From: Metabacillus litoralis
Lineage (GTDB): Bacteria; Bacillota; Bacilli; Bacillales; Bacillaceae
DNA: 64,000 nt
Direction of reading: 5' to 3'
NCBI RefSeq assembly: GCF_007994985.1
Contig: NZ_VOQF01000001.1
Coordinates: 1 to 64,000, forward strand
The position numbers and the translations under genes were made by a program. The first letter of the stretch is position 1, and each line of letters opens with the position of its first letter. Positions 8,484 to 18,345 of the stretch are shown here, piece after piece. The notes under the pieces are model-generated. The model did no database searches, was not told the origin of the DNA, and saw only the letters and a list, made by a program, of their open reading frames with translations.

Positions 8484-9602
8484 TTACATGTCTTGTTGAT
8501 TTGTATAAATCACTGTTGTTAACTTCTCTCTAAAACAATTATCATTTGTATCTGCTAACAAATTATAAATACTAAAAAAACTTCCTTCTGATATTGATAT
8601 TAGATGCCTATTAGGATTTAATCCCCTAACTTTAAAAATACTTGTAGCAGATTTAACTTTTAATAAAAGAGTTCCATTTCCTAAAGTTTTAAGACTTTCA
8701 AAATGACCTCTTATATCATGATTCCAATTTAAATGGGGGCTCTGTTCTCTCTTTTCCCAATAAGAATTACAAAGTGGTCTGAATTCACAATATTGACAAT
8801 GCTCTGGAGCTGGATTAGCTAAATATTTTTGTAATTCAATGAAATTATTATTCTCCAAAATTAATTCATTTATTTCATAAAACATTTCTTTTGCTTTATT
8901 CAATACCTTTATACATTCTTCTTTAGAGTAATAGATTGAATGTATAACCCCATTTAGACCGTAAACTTTAAGAGCAGATGGCCACTCATTTAAATTTTCA
9001 TAAAGTAATGCTGCATAAAGTAGCATTTGATATTTATATTCTTCTTTAATCTCATGAGTATCATTATTAAAGATTGACCCAGTCTTATAGTCAATTATTT
9101 CAATACCTGTATCAGTGAATGCTAGTTTGTCAATATATCCCCCAACAATACTGTCACCAGTCTCAAACCATCTTTCAAGCCCCGGGAATGTTTTATTGTT
9201 AGATTTATACTTTCCACCAACAACTTCTATCAATTCAGATGCTTCTTTAAATAATAACCTTTTTTTAAGCTCATACCCTCTTAGAGACTTATTAAACGGA
9301 ACTAAGTATTCCTCCCTTGTCCCCAACATTTGTCTTTCTAATACAGTTATTGAGGATAACCATTCATTATCGAAGTCTTCTTTAGTTATATTACCTCTCC
9401 CAACATTCTGAAGAAAGTTATGTGCTGTAATACCAAAGTACATATTTGGAGAGGAAGGTAGTAATTTTTCATTATTATTTGATATTAATACTTCCCTTAA
9501 TCTACAGCAATTCATTCTAAAAAAACGACTTGGAGAGACCCTTCTTAGTGGAGCAATGTTTACTGATGATGGCAAATTACCACCAGACTTGTTCATCCTC
9601 AT
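8484..9602 (-). CDS. PD-(D/E)XK nuclease of the RecB/AddB/Cas4 type with probable Fe-S cluster
   Basis: 372 aa. The nuclease core has H61 in GITAHNFLQ, D158 in GGYIDKLAF and D171-Y-K173 in IEIIDYKTG, then Q192 in YKYQMLLYA, the RecB-family order. Three cysteines near the end (269, 272, 278 in HCQYCEFRPLC) together with C32 or C33 before the core form the usual four-cysteine [4Fe-4S] arrangement of AddB and Cas4 nucleases. The start ATG (9602) has AGGAGG at 8-nt spacing and overlaps the helicase gene by 26 nt, so the two are translationally coupled and probably work as one machine. It is the last gene of the operon. What DNA it cuts is unknown. Confidence 0.88.
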   Translation of the reverse strand: MRMNKSGGNLPSSVNIAPLRRVSPSRFFRMNCCRLREVLISNNNEKLLPSSPNMYFGITAHNFLQNVGRGNITKEDFDNEWLSSITVLERQMLGTREEYLVPFNKSLRGYELKKRLLFKEASELIEVVGGKYKSNNKTFPGLERWFETGDSIVGGYIDKLAFTDTGIEIIDYKTGSIFNNDTHEIKEEYKYQMLLYAALLYENLNEWPSALKVYGLNGVIHSIYYSKEECIKVLNKAKEMFYEINELILENNNFIELQKYLANPAPEHCQYCEFRPLCNSYWEKREQSPHLNWNHDIRGHFESLKTLGNGTLLLKVKSATSIFKVRGLNPNRHLISISEGSFFSIYNLLADTNDNCFREKLTTVIYTNQQDM

Positions 9603-12600
9603 CCACTGTTCCTCCTAAATTTTCATGGCACCAACCCGGACGTCTTATAAGATTAAAAGTATCAATAAAATCTAAAGAATCCAAATTTGCACCGGTAGCA
9701 ACAACTGCATCAGCAAGCACACCATTAGGATTTGAATAGTCCCATAACGGATGTGTAAAAATTATTTTTCGGTTTCCTGCTTTTACTCCAGGAATGCCAG
9801 CCCACTTGGTTGGCTCATAGTTGAAAAAGGAAGAGAATCGTTCAGCTAAAACTTCAGCTAGTTGTAGCCACTCCTTTAACTCAGGTGTAGAAAAATCTCC
9901 ATTTATTCCACATTGGTATGCCGAATCAAACATACTCCTTAAATAAGCTAGCCCTAAACGCCAATCTAATAAACCATGATACTGCATATTTCTATAATTC
10001 ATTAGACAACCATAGCAAGCAGTACTACAATTATGCTTTTCACTAATTAAATAATTTATAAAAGACTGATTTCCTGTTTGGGAAACAACCTCTTTTAGTA
10101 CATCTGTCCATTTATTTTCAAGCCAACGTACAAAACCTGCCCCATTTGGTAAGCGGTCACTCAAAATAATTTCACCAACGAAACTTCCATCTCCAATATC
10201 CGATCTTAAACATTGGGAAATTTCAATTTCATCTGCATCTATATCTAGTTTTTCGGCAACTACTGAGCGGAGTAGAAACGCTGCAGAATATACGGCTGCT
10301 TTTGCAGTTACATTAATTGGGTCAAAATTTAGTCCATTATTATTAATAATTGGTTTAATGCGCAATAAGTCAGTTGTTTTTGAGCTTGCAATTCCTATCT
10401 CTTCATTAGTAATAAAGTCTTGATCACTAACATATTTATAGTCTTCTAGTACCCATTGCCCTTTAAAGGTAAAATATTTCTGATCCCTACCACTAGTTGT
10501 TTTTGTACGATTAGTTGTTATTAAACCACCCTTAAATAAACTCCTACCATTATCATTAATTCTCCATACACGTCCATCACTACTCAAGCTTATTTGAACG
10601 TTATTACCTTTTACTTTATTAAAATTAACTTGTTTTCCCTCCGCAATACTAGAAGGGGCACCTGAAATGACCTTATCTTCTTCTCTAGCGTCACTTCCCT
10701 TAGAAAAGTCGGATCTAAATGCTTGAGGTATAGCTACGTTATAGACTCTAAATTCTTTACCTTTACTCATACCACAATTAGAACATTCTTCTAAGTCTTG
10801 ATCTACCTTCATATATCCGCAATTTGAACAGTGAGCGATTTGGTATCTACCTTGTTGTGGCAATGCATCTTCATCCGTTGTTTGCCATTTCCCTTCTCTT
10901 TTTAAGAGGGGGGCTGTAAATCCAATTGCAGTATGAATTGCTTTATCCTTTGTTTTCTGAGCACCAGGTGCAAATTCACTAATTCCCATTTCTATATCAC
11001 GGTCAATTGTTTGTGGATTATTAGAGCCATCAAATCCATGATAAAACAATCTTGTTCGCGTCGGCATACCAAACATTGGTAACTTAGCACCCTCCGCAAG
11101 GCATTCAGCCAAGCCTTTTCCTACTAGTTCAGGGTTAGCTGAACATTCATCAATGTCATTTATTAAGTCATTTTGAATATAATTTAAATAATTTTTAACA
11201 CTGTTTTCTCCAGCTTGCCAAGGAGGAAGAAGACAGGTAATTATATCTTTTATTGCTTTTGAATTTGATAGAAGCCAGTCATAAATCTTATTTTTATTAT
11301 TACCCCAATCAGATTTGTATCCAAATTCCCCATGACTATCAGGAGGATCACTAGGACCATCCCACCATTGAACACCAATTTCTTTAAAAGCTTTCCTTAA
11401 ACACTCTTTAACTAGAAGTCTCTTAATAATAGGAGGCTGTTCAATTGTTACAAAAGGTACAGGTGGTGGATCACCAGTAATAGCAGAAGGATTCTCAAAA
11501 TAATGGTCGTCATGGCTTCTTCCTCCACGGCAAAGTGTCAAAACATAAGAAAAAGCTTGTCCACGTCTCCCTGCACGCCCTACTCGCTGTTGATAATTAA
11601 ATCGCATCGGAGGCATATTTGCCAACATCACGGCTTGTAGACTACCTATATCCACACCTACTTCCATTGTCGTCGTTACATTAAGAATATCAATCTCGTC
11701 TACTTCCTTAATATTGTTATCGCCCTCGGTATCCAGTAATATCCCTCGGAATAAACGCTGTCGAGCCCCTTGATTATCAGTTTGAGCTGTTAGCTCTTCA
11801 GAATGTAATCGAATAGGCACTCTTTCATCAGTTGCCATGAATGCTAAATAGTTTCGACTCATTAAATCACTACATTCTCCATTCGGTTGCTCTTCCAGTT
11901 CCGAATTACAATTAGTACAAATACCAGCAGACTCATGAAGGTGAGGTCTTTTACATTTTGAACATTCCCAGTAAGGGTCTTCTTCCGCTGCTACCTTAAT
12001 TTGAAGTTGATCGGTAGAAATAATAACACCAGTATGACCAGAATTTTTTAATATGTTGAATACTTTTTCACCAACTACTTGATAGTCATTTGTAGGAATC
12101 CTTAATTTTTCACATACATTATTTATATAGTGCTTGATTGAACTTTTTGAATTTCTATATTCTACCCAGTCATCCAAAGGATAATCCGATCCATCATGTC
12201 GGTAAAGATCACCTAGTATTCTAATTGTTGAATTACACATTTGCTTTAAAATTTCTTGGTCAATTTTTAGAGTGATTGATGTAGTTTCGATTAAGGTCTT
12301 ATCAAAACAAATCATAGGGTATCCTAAACCAGATGATTCAAAACCAAAATATAATCTGCTAAAAAGTAGATCACATAATTCTTTACGAATTTTATCACGA
12401 ATTTGATTTTTAAATCTATCGGTATCAGGCGGAAGGTCACTTAACCAAGTTTGCTTTTTAAAATCAAATAGGTCAGTCCAGCGATGTTCTTGATTTCCCC
12501 ACCTAAATGATTGATTTTTTATATCGTTTCCAGCAGGATTAACCCCTAATCCTATTAACCTAGAAACTATTCTTCCACAATCATCGGCAGATGAGGGATA

Positions 12601-15282
12601 TATTAACTCTTTACAAGAAACAACCAATGTATTTTTCTTGTTTCGGATAACTTCTAACTCTTTTATTGCTTCATCATAAAATCTTCTAAAAGCAGGAGGT
12701 GGTTCATTTTTAGTTACTTCTAATAATTCACTTATTTTTTGTTGAGCCATTGGATAAGCACTAATGTATCTTTTAGATTCAGTTGATAAATCATTTCCTT
12801 CTTCAAGATCTTCTAAAAGTTGTGATTCTCCTATTGTCGCTAAATGGAGTTCATCAACTACTACTTCTCTAAAAAGATCCTTATAGTGATTACGTTCTAC
12901 CCCATTAGACATTTGTGCTGCATCTTCCCTACTATCCGAAAAGACTACTAACTTTTTATCACTTCTTTCTGAAAGTTGATAAAATAGTTCCTTCGATAAG
13001 ATTTGGCTGACTTTTGAGAAACCAGTACGAAAACCTCGTATTGGGCTAGTTAAATATTTTCTATTTGAATAATCCGCGTTACAACAAGGACAAATAGATG
13101 GTAATGATTTAAAATCCTCAGTTTCATCACTATCAATAGTATATCTATAGCCTTTAATATATGTTGAAGGATTGTCTTCTGAGTATTCGTGTGTAAGTTC
13201 TATTGTACCAGTTAAAGAACTAAGACTTGCAGGTTCCCATTCACCTTTTGCCTTGCCCCACTCTTTTTTTCTTTTTAATTGGTTCCACGTACGCGCTTCC
13301 TTGTGTAACTCTTCACCATCTTCAACTGGCCAGAAAATTGCATATTCTTCATAATTTCTTTGTTCAACCATATTTTTCTTATTTCGGTCTGGAATGCCTT
13401 CTATATCAGGAGAAGTTATTAACATTTCATCTTTGCCATTTTGGAGCTTCAAGCGGTTTCCTCCATAGAATACTGTCCCACATTGTTCACAATATAAGAG
13501 TTCTAAAATTCTACTTCCATTTTCATCAATGATGCTTGGTTTGGAGTATATCTTTCCAACAGGGCTCATTATCCCACTTTTTTCTTTATAAGTGGATGCC
13601 CATAAACCTTCTATATTACGGAAAAACCAATGGAATCGGAAAGAAGGTAAACTACTGACCATATGGGAGGTATCACATATAGTTCGAGCCTTAAATAATC
13701 CACTCACTGCCTTTCTTCTTACAACTTCATTGATATTTGCCCCAAAGAGACTTTTTGTAAAGTCATCTATGGAAACAGCTCGTATCCTATCACCAATTTT
13801 ACAAGCATTTAACATTGTATTTGCTAACTTTAAACGATTAGACTCTAAAACTTCCTTTAACCCTTTAACCCCAGTGAGTTTACTGTCTAATCTCGATAAT
13901 AGGTTATTTATTGCTATTTCTTCATTTTCTTCATATTCGTCATTAAACTTAATAAAAGGTTCGTATGGAAGGAAGGTATTACTTTTTATAGGTAATTGCT
14001 CAGGTGTACCAGTAATAATCTCAAATTTATCTCCCTCAACTCCAAAAAAGTCTTTTAGAAATTTCCGGCTGTCTTCATCCTCAGGTTCCAACGATGCACT
14101 GGATGCTAAAATCCTTAACTGCGGATGAGAGGGATATAAGTCTAGACGATTTAATAAAAGTTTTAAGAGGTAAGAAACTTCCGCTCCCGATGTTCCTCTA
14201 TATAAGTGTAATTCATCAATTATTAAGTGGAAAACGTTTTCTTCACTTTCTTTAAGCCATTTCTTTGTCTCCTCGAAAATTCCACTGTCAACTTCCCGCA
14301 TCATCATAATACTTAACATTGAATTATTTGTAATAAGTATATCTGGTGGAAAATCCTGCATATCCCAACGAGAACGCATTTCAGCTCCATTCATATTTTG
14401 GAAAAAGAACGGAATCTCAGGGTTATTAGTTTCTACAGAATAGTTTAAAGCAGCATTACTGGTTTCATCCATTTCTTTCATTCTTTTGGCTAGCTCTTCT
14501 AATTTCTTTCTATTTGGAATGCCTGTTTTTGTATATTCATGTCCCGCTACTGGACTCATGCCATTATATCTACCAAAATAAATTTTATTACCTTTAAGGT
14601 GTGAGTCATAAAATAATTTTGCTTGTTTAGAGTCTAATGCTTTTCTTAATCGAGTTAGTTGATCTTCTACCAATGCATTCATCGGATATAAAATCAGAGC
14701 ACGTACACCAGATTTTCTCTTTTCATGACTTCTTTGTGGCACACGATATGACCTGTTCAATGGACTACTTTTCCCAACCGAATCACATCGTTTTTGCCAG
14801 TCATTATTTTTCCACCAATCATTTACATGCGGTTCAGGAGAGTCAGCCGCCTCCCACTTTTTCGCTTCTTTTGCCAAATACGCAAACAATGGTAGTAGAA
14901 AAGATTCTGTCTTCCCTGATCCTGTCCCTGATGTTATTACACAATTTTTTGAAGATAGGGCTTCTTTTAGCATCTGAGATTGATGGGTATATAAAGGGAG
15001 TTCAGGATTAAAAAGACCGCAACTAACCAATTCTTTAAATAACCCTATTTCTTTAATAGTTAAGGAAGGTAGATCATTTTCCGATAGATCTTTTATCTTC
15101 ATTTTTGAACTTTTATATCTAGGCAAGGGCTCAATCCACGGATCTTGTGCAAGAACTCCGGGACTTAATAGTAATTGTTCTCTTTCCTTCTCGAGGGAAG
15201 GGTATCTAGTTCCAAACGCGGTTTTTACATATCTAATAAAATTTTGCTGTATTTCCTCAAAAGCTTCTATTGGACTACCCAT
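9577..15282 (-). CDS. Giant DEAD/DEAH helicase with DUF1998-like C-terminus (DruE-like)
   Basis: 1901 aa. Superfamily II motor: Walker A SGTGSGKT at 118-125, box II DELH at 356-359, and in the second RecA fold TTMEVGVDIGSLQAVMLANMPP (quoted in parts) followed by QRVGRAGRRGQ. Several CxxC zinc-ribbon pairs occur (CEQCG, CPCC, CSKC...CTNC, CSNCG twice), and the C-terminus has a DUF1998-like cysteine motif (CSTACYGCLMNYRNMQYHG). The family of very long DUF1998 helicases includes DruE of Druantia defence systems. The gene follows the 326-aa gene by 14 nt and overlaps the nuclease gene by 26 nt. ATG 15282 has AGGAGG. Role: probably an ATP-driven translocase for foreign-DNA processing; subtype assignment is not possible by eye. 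Confidence 0.88.
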   Translation of the reverse strand: MGSPIEAFEEIQQNFIRYVKTAFGTRYPSLEKEREQLLLSPGVLAQDPWIEPLPRYKSSKMKIKDLSENDLPSLTIKEIGLFKELVSCGLFNPELPLYTHQSQMLKEALSSKNCVITSGTGSGKTESFLLPLFAYLAKEAKKWEAADSPEPHVNDWWKNNDWQKRCDSVGKSSPLNRSYRVPQRSHEKRKSGVRALILYPMNALVEDQLTRLRKALDSKQAKLFYDSHLKGNKIYFGRYNGMSPVAGHEYTKTGIPNRKKLEELAKRMKEMDETSNAALNYSVETNNPEIPFFFQNMNGAEMRSRWDMQDFPPDILITNNSMLSIMMMREVDSGIFEETKKWLKESEENVFHLIIDELHLYRGTSGAEVSYLLKLLLNRLDLYPSHPQLRILASSASLEPEDEDSRKFLKDFFGVEGDKFEIITGTPEQLPIKSNTFLPYEPFIKFNDEYEENEEIAINNLLSRLDSKLTGVKGLKEVLESNRLKLANTMLNACKIGDRIRAVSIDDFTKSLFGANINEVVRRKAVSGLFKARTICDTSHMVSSLPSFRFHWFFRNIEGLWASTYKEKSGIMSPVGKIYSKPSIIDENGSRILELLYCEQCGTVFYGGNRLKLQNGKDEMLITSPDIEGIPDRNKKNMVEQRNYEEYAIFWPVEDGEELHKEARTWNQLKRKKEWGKAKGEWEPASLSSLTGTIELTHEYSEDNPSTYIKGYRYTIDSDETEDFKSLPSICPCCNADYSNRKYLTSPIRGFRTGFSKVSQILSKELFYQLSERSDKKLVVFSDSREDAAQMSNGVERNHYKDLFREVVVDELHLATIGESQLLEDLEEGNDLSTESKRYISAYPMAQQKISELLEVTKNEPPPAFRRFYDEAIKELEVIRNKKNTLVVSCKELIYPSSADDCGRIVSRLIGLGVNPAGNDIKNQSFRWGNQEHRWTDLFDFKKQTWLSDLPPDTDRFKNQIRDKIRKELCDLLFSRLYFGFESSGLGYPMICFDKTLIETTSITLKIDQEILKQMCNSTIRILGDLYRHDGSDYPLDDWVEYRNSKSSIKHYINNVCEKLRIPTNDYQVVGEKVFNILKNSGHTGVIISTDQLQIKVAAEEDPYWECSKCKRPHLHESAGICTNCNSELEEQPNGECSDLMSRNYLAFMATDERVPIRLHSEELTAQTDNQGARQRLFRGILLDTEGDNNIKEVDEIDILNVTTTMEVGVDIGSLQAVMLANMPPMRFNYQQRVGRAGRRGQAFSYVLTLCRGGRSHDDHYFENPSAITGDPPPVPFVTIEQPPIIKRLLVKECLRKAFKEIGVQWWDGPSDPPDSHGEFGYKSDWGNNKNKIYDWLLSNSKAIKDIITCLLPPWQAGENSVKNYLNYIQNDLINDIDECSANPELVGKGLAECLAEGAKLPMFGMPTRTRLFYHGFDGSNNPQTIDRDIEMGISEFAPGAQKTKDKAIHTAIGFTAPLLKREGKWQTTDEDALPQQGRYQIAHCSNCGYMKVDQDLEECSNCGMSKGKEFRVYNVAIPQAFRSDFSKGSDAREEDKVISGAPSSIAEGKQVNFNKVKGNNVQISLSSDGRVWRINDNGRSLFKGGLITTNRTKTTSGRDQKYFTFKGQWVLEDYKYVSDQDFITNEEIGIASSKTTDLLRIKPIINNNGLNFDPINVTAKAAVYSAAFLLRSVVAEKLDIDADEIEISQCLRSDIGDGSFVGEIILSDRLPNGAGFVRWLENKWTDVLKEVVSQTGNQSFINYLISEKHNCSTACYGCLMNYRNMQYHGLLDWRLGLAYLRSMFDSAYQCGINGDFSTPELKEWLQLAEVLAERFSSFFNYEPTKWAGIPGVKAGNRKIIFTHPLWDYSNPNGVLADAVVATGANLDSLDFIDTFNLIRRPGWCHENLGGTVDEDEQVWW

Positions 15283-15296
15283 TTATATTCCTCCTA

Positions 15297-16277
15297 CTAT
15301 AAATTAGCCTCTAATAAATTCAACCCTAATTTTCTTGATATTTCTAAAGCTATTAAATTATTAACACCTTCATAAACAGTTATATTTGTATTTCTAGGTA
15401 AATAACCTAATTGTTTGTGAAGTTCTTTTTTTCGGGGGAGCGACCCAGTACAGAGAGAAACTGCCCTAGCTAAATCTTTAGGTAATGGTATTGTTGAGGG
15501 AATGGCAAATCTCTGTTTTATTTGGTCAAATAAAAGTATGTCAGTTTTGTATCTACTTAAGATGACATACCTCCCCCACCCTCTATCAATTTTTGCGGCA
15601 GCATTTCCATTCCAAATCCATGTGTATTGTTGCTGTGAAATAGGATTTTTATATTTAACTAATTTAATTTCATCTGTACATACAAATTGTCTAAAATACA
15701 AATTTTCATGGCAGAATACTTCTTTTTTCCAATTAGGCTCAAATTGTTCACTATACACAAGAGATTCATAAATATCATTTACACTAGGTGCTGTAATTGA
15801 AAGGTTCCAAGAAGCAGGTGTTTTTAAATCGCCCTCAATTCCTATCCTTTCAGTAACTTGTTTTAAAATTTGAGTACTTTTAGCTTCAATACAAATAGTC
15901 TTGGGAAAAAGGGGATTTTTAGCTGAGAGCTGATCTGAAAAAATAATTCTTACTTTATCATAATTTTTATTTACTAATTTCGTTATACGTTTTAGCATTA
16001 GTTCAGACCTTCCACCTGCTAATACTATTCTAGGTAATCCCCTTCTAGGTAATAATGCAAATGAAGGTGGGCAAATATATATTATTCTATTTTCATAGTC
16101 TACTTCACAATGTCCTAATGCCTCCAAATCTCTCATTATATCGTAGTAATTATATAAGAGACGTTGTTGTTCATCATCATTAAAGTAATGTTTCAGAAGA
16201 GTGTCACAGACATCCCTAAACTTTTCAAACTTAATACTACCTAGTACACTTAAAACAGTAAGAATATCGTCAAACAC
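15297..16277 (-). CDS. Operon protein of unknown function, winged-helix-like N-terminus
   Basis: 326 aa, no signal peptide or membrane segment. Residues 1-70 look like a winged helix-turn-helix (short helices, then HCEVDYENRIIYICPP as a hairpin). A conserved-looking motif, LLPRRGLPRIVLAGGR, follows. The remainder is mixed alpha/beta with a terminal RAVSLCTGSLPRK patch. The gene overlaps the upstream 678-aa gene by 8 nt and precedes the giant helicase by 14 nt, so it is almost surely a subunit of the same system. By position it could correspond to one of the small unknown Druantia proteins, for example DruG of type II, but I cannot confirm homology. No catalytic motif was recognised. Confidence 0.75.
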   Translation of the reverse strand: MFDDILTVLSVLGSIKFEKFRDVCDTLLKHYFNDDEQQRLLYNYYDIMRDLEALGHCEVDYENRIIYICPPSFALLPRRGLPRIVLAGGRSELMLKRITKLVNKNYDKVRIIFSDQLSAKNPLFPKTICIEAKSTQILKQVTERIGIEGDLKTPASWNLSITAPSVNDIYESLVYSEQFEPNWKKEVFCHENLYFRQFVCTDEIKLVKYKNPISQQQYTWIWNGNAAAKIDRGWGRYVILSRYKTDILLFDQIKQRFAIPSTIPLPKDLARAVSLCTGSLPRKKELHKQLGYLPRNTNITVYEGVNNLIALEISRKLGLNLLEANL

Positions 16278-18306
16278 GTTTTGCCACCTCTAAGTAATTT
16301 TCCCATAATTCGTGCAATGGGGGGAAATCAGGTTTTTCAATTGCTTTTCTCATTTTACACATTACTGTTTTCCAAAATCGTAAATTTTCTTGATCAATAA
16401 CCTCTTTTTGTATTTTACACTGTGTCAACTTTTTTGTAGCTATGAAGTGTACTTTCCATTTTCTCTTTCTGACTTTCGAAATTGCCCAAATGGGCTCAAA
16501 TTCTATTTTCACTTCTGTTTTACCTTGCCAATGGTATATTTGACCAACTTGTTGTCCAATGAACATGATCTCATTTGATAAAAATGTTGGTAACGGAAAT
16601 TGCTTAAAAAGTGGTGAATTTTCCGTATTATAAACATTTACACCTATATTCATTGGTTCCTCACTCTCTTTATTATAAAGTCCTTTTGAATCTATAAAAC
16701 TTTTTTTATTAAGTATAGAAATTTTAGAATTAGTAATTTTAAAATTTATTCTTCTAATTACATTTCCTTGCTCTAATACTTTAACTCTCAGTGTTTCATC
16801 TAATGGAAGATTTTCTTTTACAAGTTCCCAACGCTCAGATTCCTCGTTATAAGGAAGTGGCTCATCATTTAATAAAACAACTTCATTTCCTTTATAGTTC
16901 TCAAGAATAATTTCAGGAGGAGCTGCTCTTAAAAAAGTGTTCCCCTTTCCTAAGCGAAGACCATTTACAAGTCGAATTTTAAGGTCACTAGCTATAGTTA
17001 ATTCCTTAACACCATTATAAAACTCTTTCGGTTTACTAACATGAAAAAGGGACCAACCATTTGGAACACCAGCATAATTTATTTCTCCAAAAGACTCACA
17101 TTTGTTTTTACCCCATTCTATAATCTTATCTCTGTATGAGTTATCGCATAGTAATATAAATCTAGAACCCTTTTCAATACGTGCAGTTTCAATTAAATTG
17201 GGTAGACCATATTTCTGCCCTTCAACAAAAATTCTGATAGATGTACCTCTTAATGATGATTTTAACTTATTATCTAAATCTACTATTTCTTCTCCATTTA
17301 GCCAATTAAAATTGGTGGCATCAACAACCAAACCATCTTTATTCTTAAGTTCTGTAGACCAATTATTAATACTTCGCCTACAATACAAAAGACTTTCTAC
17401 TTCACTCCTTTGAAATTTAAAAAAATCACTTGGGAATTCTTTCTGTGTGTTAATGCGTATACTAAAAGATGCCTTTTGTGTTATTTTATTTAAATTCAAA
17501 CATATCCGTATCCTGGATGTAACGAATGAATCTGACACCATATAATCCTCTGGAAAAAAACCGTCCCACTCATTTAATTCGTCATTCACTAATTCAAATA
17601 GTGCTTTTTGCAGATGTTCATTTTCATCTTCTCCATTTAGTAGTCTTTGAGTTTTATTACTCAGGACTTCTTTACCATGTTCCTTTAACATTATGTGAAT
17701 TGTATCATTATCAGGAGAGTCTGAAGAAATGATACCAGCTTTAGTAAATATTAAAGGTAAATCTTTTCTTTCCTTGCTAGATATAATTGTCTGTGAGAGG
17801 GGTAGCCCTACGTGTCTCCATCTACCTCTTATCCTTACCCTGAAACGACCAAACTCCTCAAGTCTATCTTCAACACTCCACTCTTCCAAGTCCCTCCACA
17901 AACTAATCATCCTATCAAAATAGGGATACTGTCCCGATACCTCATCTTCTCCTAATAATGCTCGCAACTTAGGGTAGTATGCAATTGTAGAAAAATGATC
18001 ATCTTCTACATAACCGGCTAATACAAAAAGAGCAAGATATGCTATATATGGTGGATATCTTAAGTTTCTAGATCTCCAATTCTTATATGTCTGATATGCC
18101 TTACGACAAACACCATGATTACTATACGCATTAACCCATGGAGGACCCTCAATAACTGATGAAATAAAACCATTCAAGTTTTCATTAATTTTACTTCCTA
18201 TTTCGTTAATGAAATTTTCATCTACAAATAAAAGAACTTCCCGTCCAGCCATTGCCTCATTAAAAAATTGTTTAGCAATTAGACTGTTCCATTTCATATA
18301 TGTCAT
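16270..18306 (-). CDS. First gene of the helicase operon, large protein of unknown function
   Basis: About 678 aa from ATG 18306, chosen because GGGGGA lies 5 nt upstream; an in-frame ATG at 18345 lacks a ribosome site. The N-terminal third contains RYPPYIAYLALFVLAGY, then YYPKLRALLGEDE and an RMISLWRDLEEWS run with HVGLPLSQ, which looks like a conserved alpha-helical domain recurring beside large helicases. The C-terminal half is beta-rich. I see no nuclease, methylase, NTPase or membrane signature. Overlap of 8 nt with the next gene and the lead position suggest a sensor or DNA-recognition subunit (inference); DruF of type II Druantia is a candidate counterpart by order and size only. Confidence 0.75.
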   Translation of the reverse strand: MTYMKWNSLIAKQFFNEAMAGREVLLFVDENFINEIGSKINENLNGFISSVIEGPPWVNAYSNHGVCRKAYQTYKNWRSRNLRYPPYIAYLALFVLAGYVEDDHFSTIAYYPKLRALLGEDEVSGQYPYFDRMISLWRDLEEWSVEDRLEEFGRFRVRIRGRWRHVGLPLSQTIISSKERKDLPLIFTKAGIISSDSPDNDTIHIMLKEHGKEVLSNKTQRLLNGEDENEHLQKALFELVNDELNEWDGFFPEDYMVSDSFVTSRIRICLNLNKITQKASFSIRINTQKEFPSDFFKFQRSEVESLLYCRRSINNWSTELKNKDGLVVDATNFNWLNGEEIVDLDNKLKSSLRGTSIRIFVEGQKYGLPNLIETARIEKGSRFILLCDNSYRDKIIEWGKNKCESFGEINYAGVPNGWSLFHVSKPKEFYNGVKELTIASDLKIRLVNGLRLGKGNTFLRAAPPEIILENYKGNEVVLLNDEPLPYNEESERWELVKENLPLDETLRVKVLEQGNVIRRINFKITNSKISILNKKSFIDSKGLYNKESEEPMNIGVNVYNTENSPLFKQFPLPTFLSNEIMFIGQQVGQIYHWQGKTEVKIEFEPIWAISKVRKRKWKVHFIATKKLTQCKIQKEVIDQENLRFWKTVMCKMRKAIEKPDFPPLHELWENYLEVAKRV

Positions 18307-18345
18307 TTTTTCCCCCAAACCTAAAATCATCAAATTTAAAATCAC

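Noticed and set aside
8484-9602. Cas4 of a CRISPR system
   Set aside because: It shares the nuclease and cysteine pattern but lies in the helicase operon, with no cas1, cas2 or array in the window.
13592-14128. 178-codon open frame on the + strand
   Set aside because: It lies fully antisense to the giant helicase gene, has no ribosome site, and its composition fits a shadow frame.
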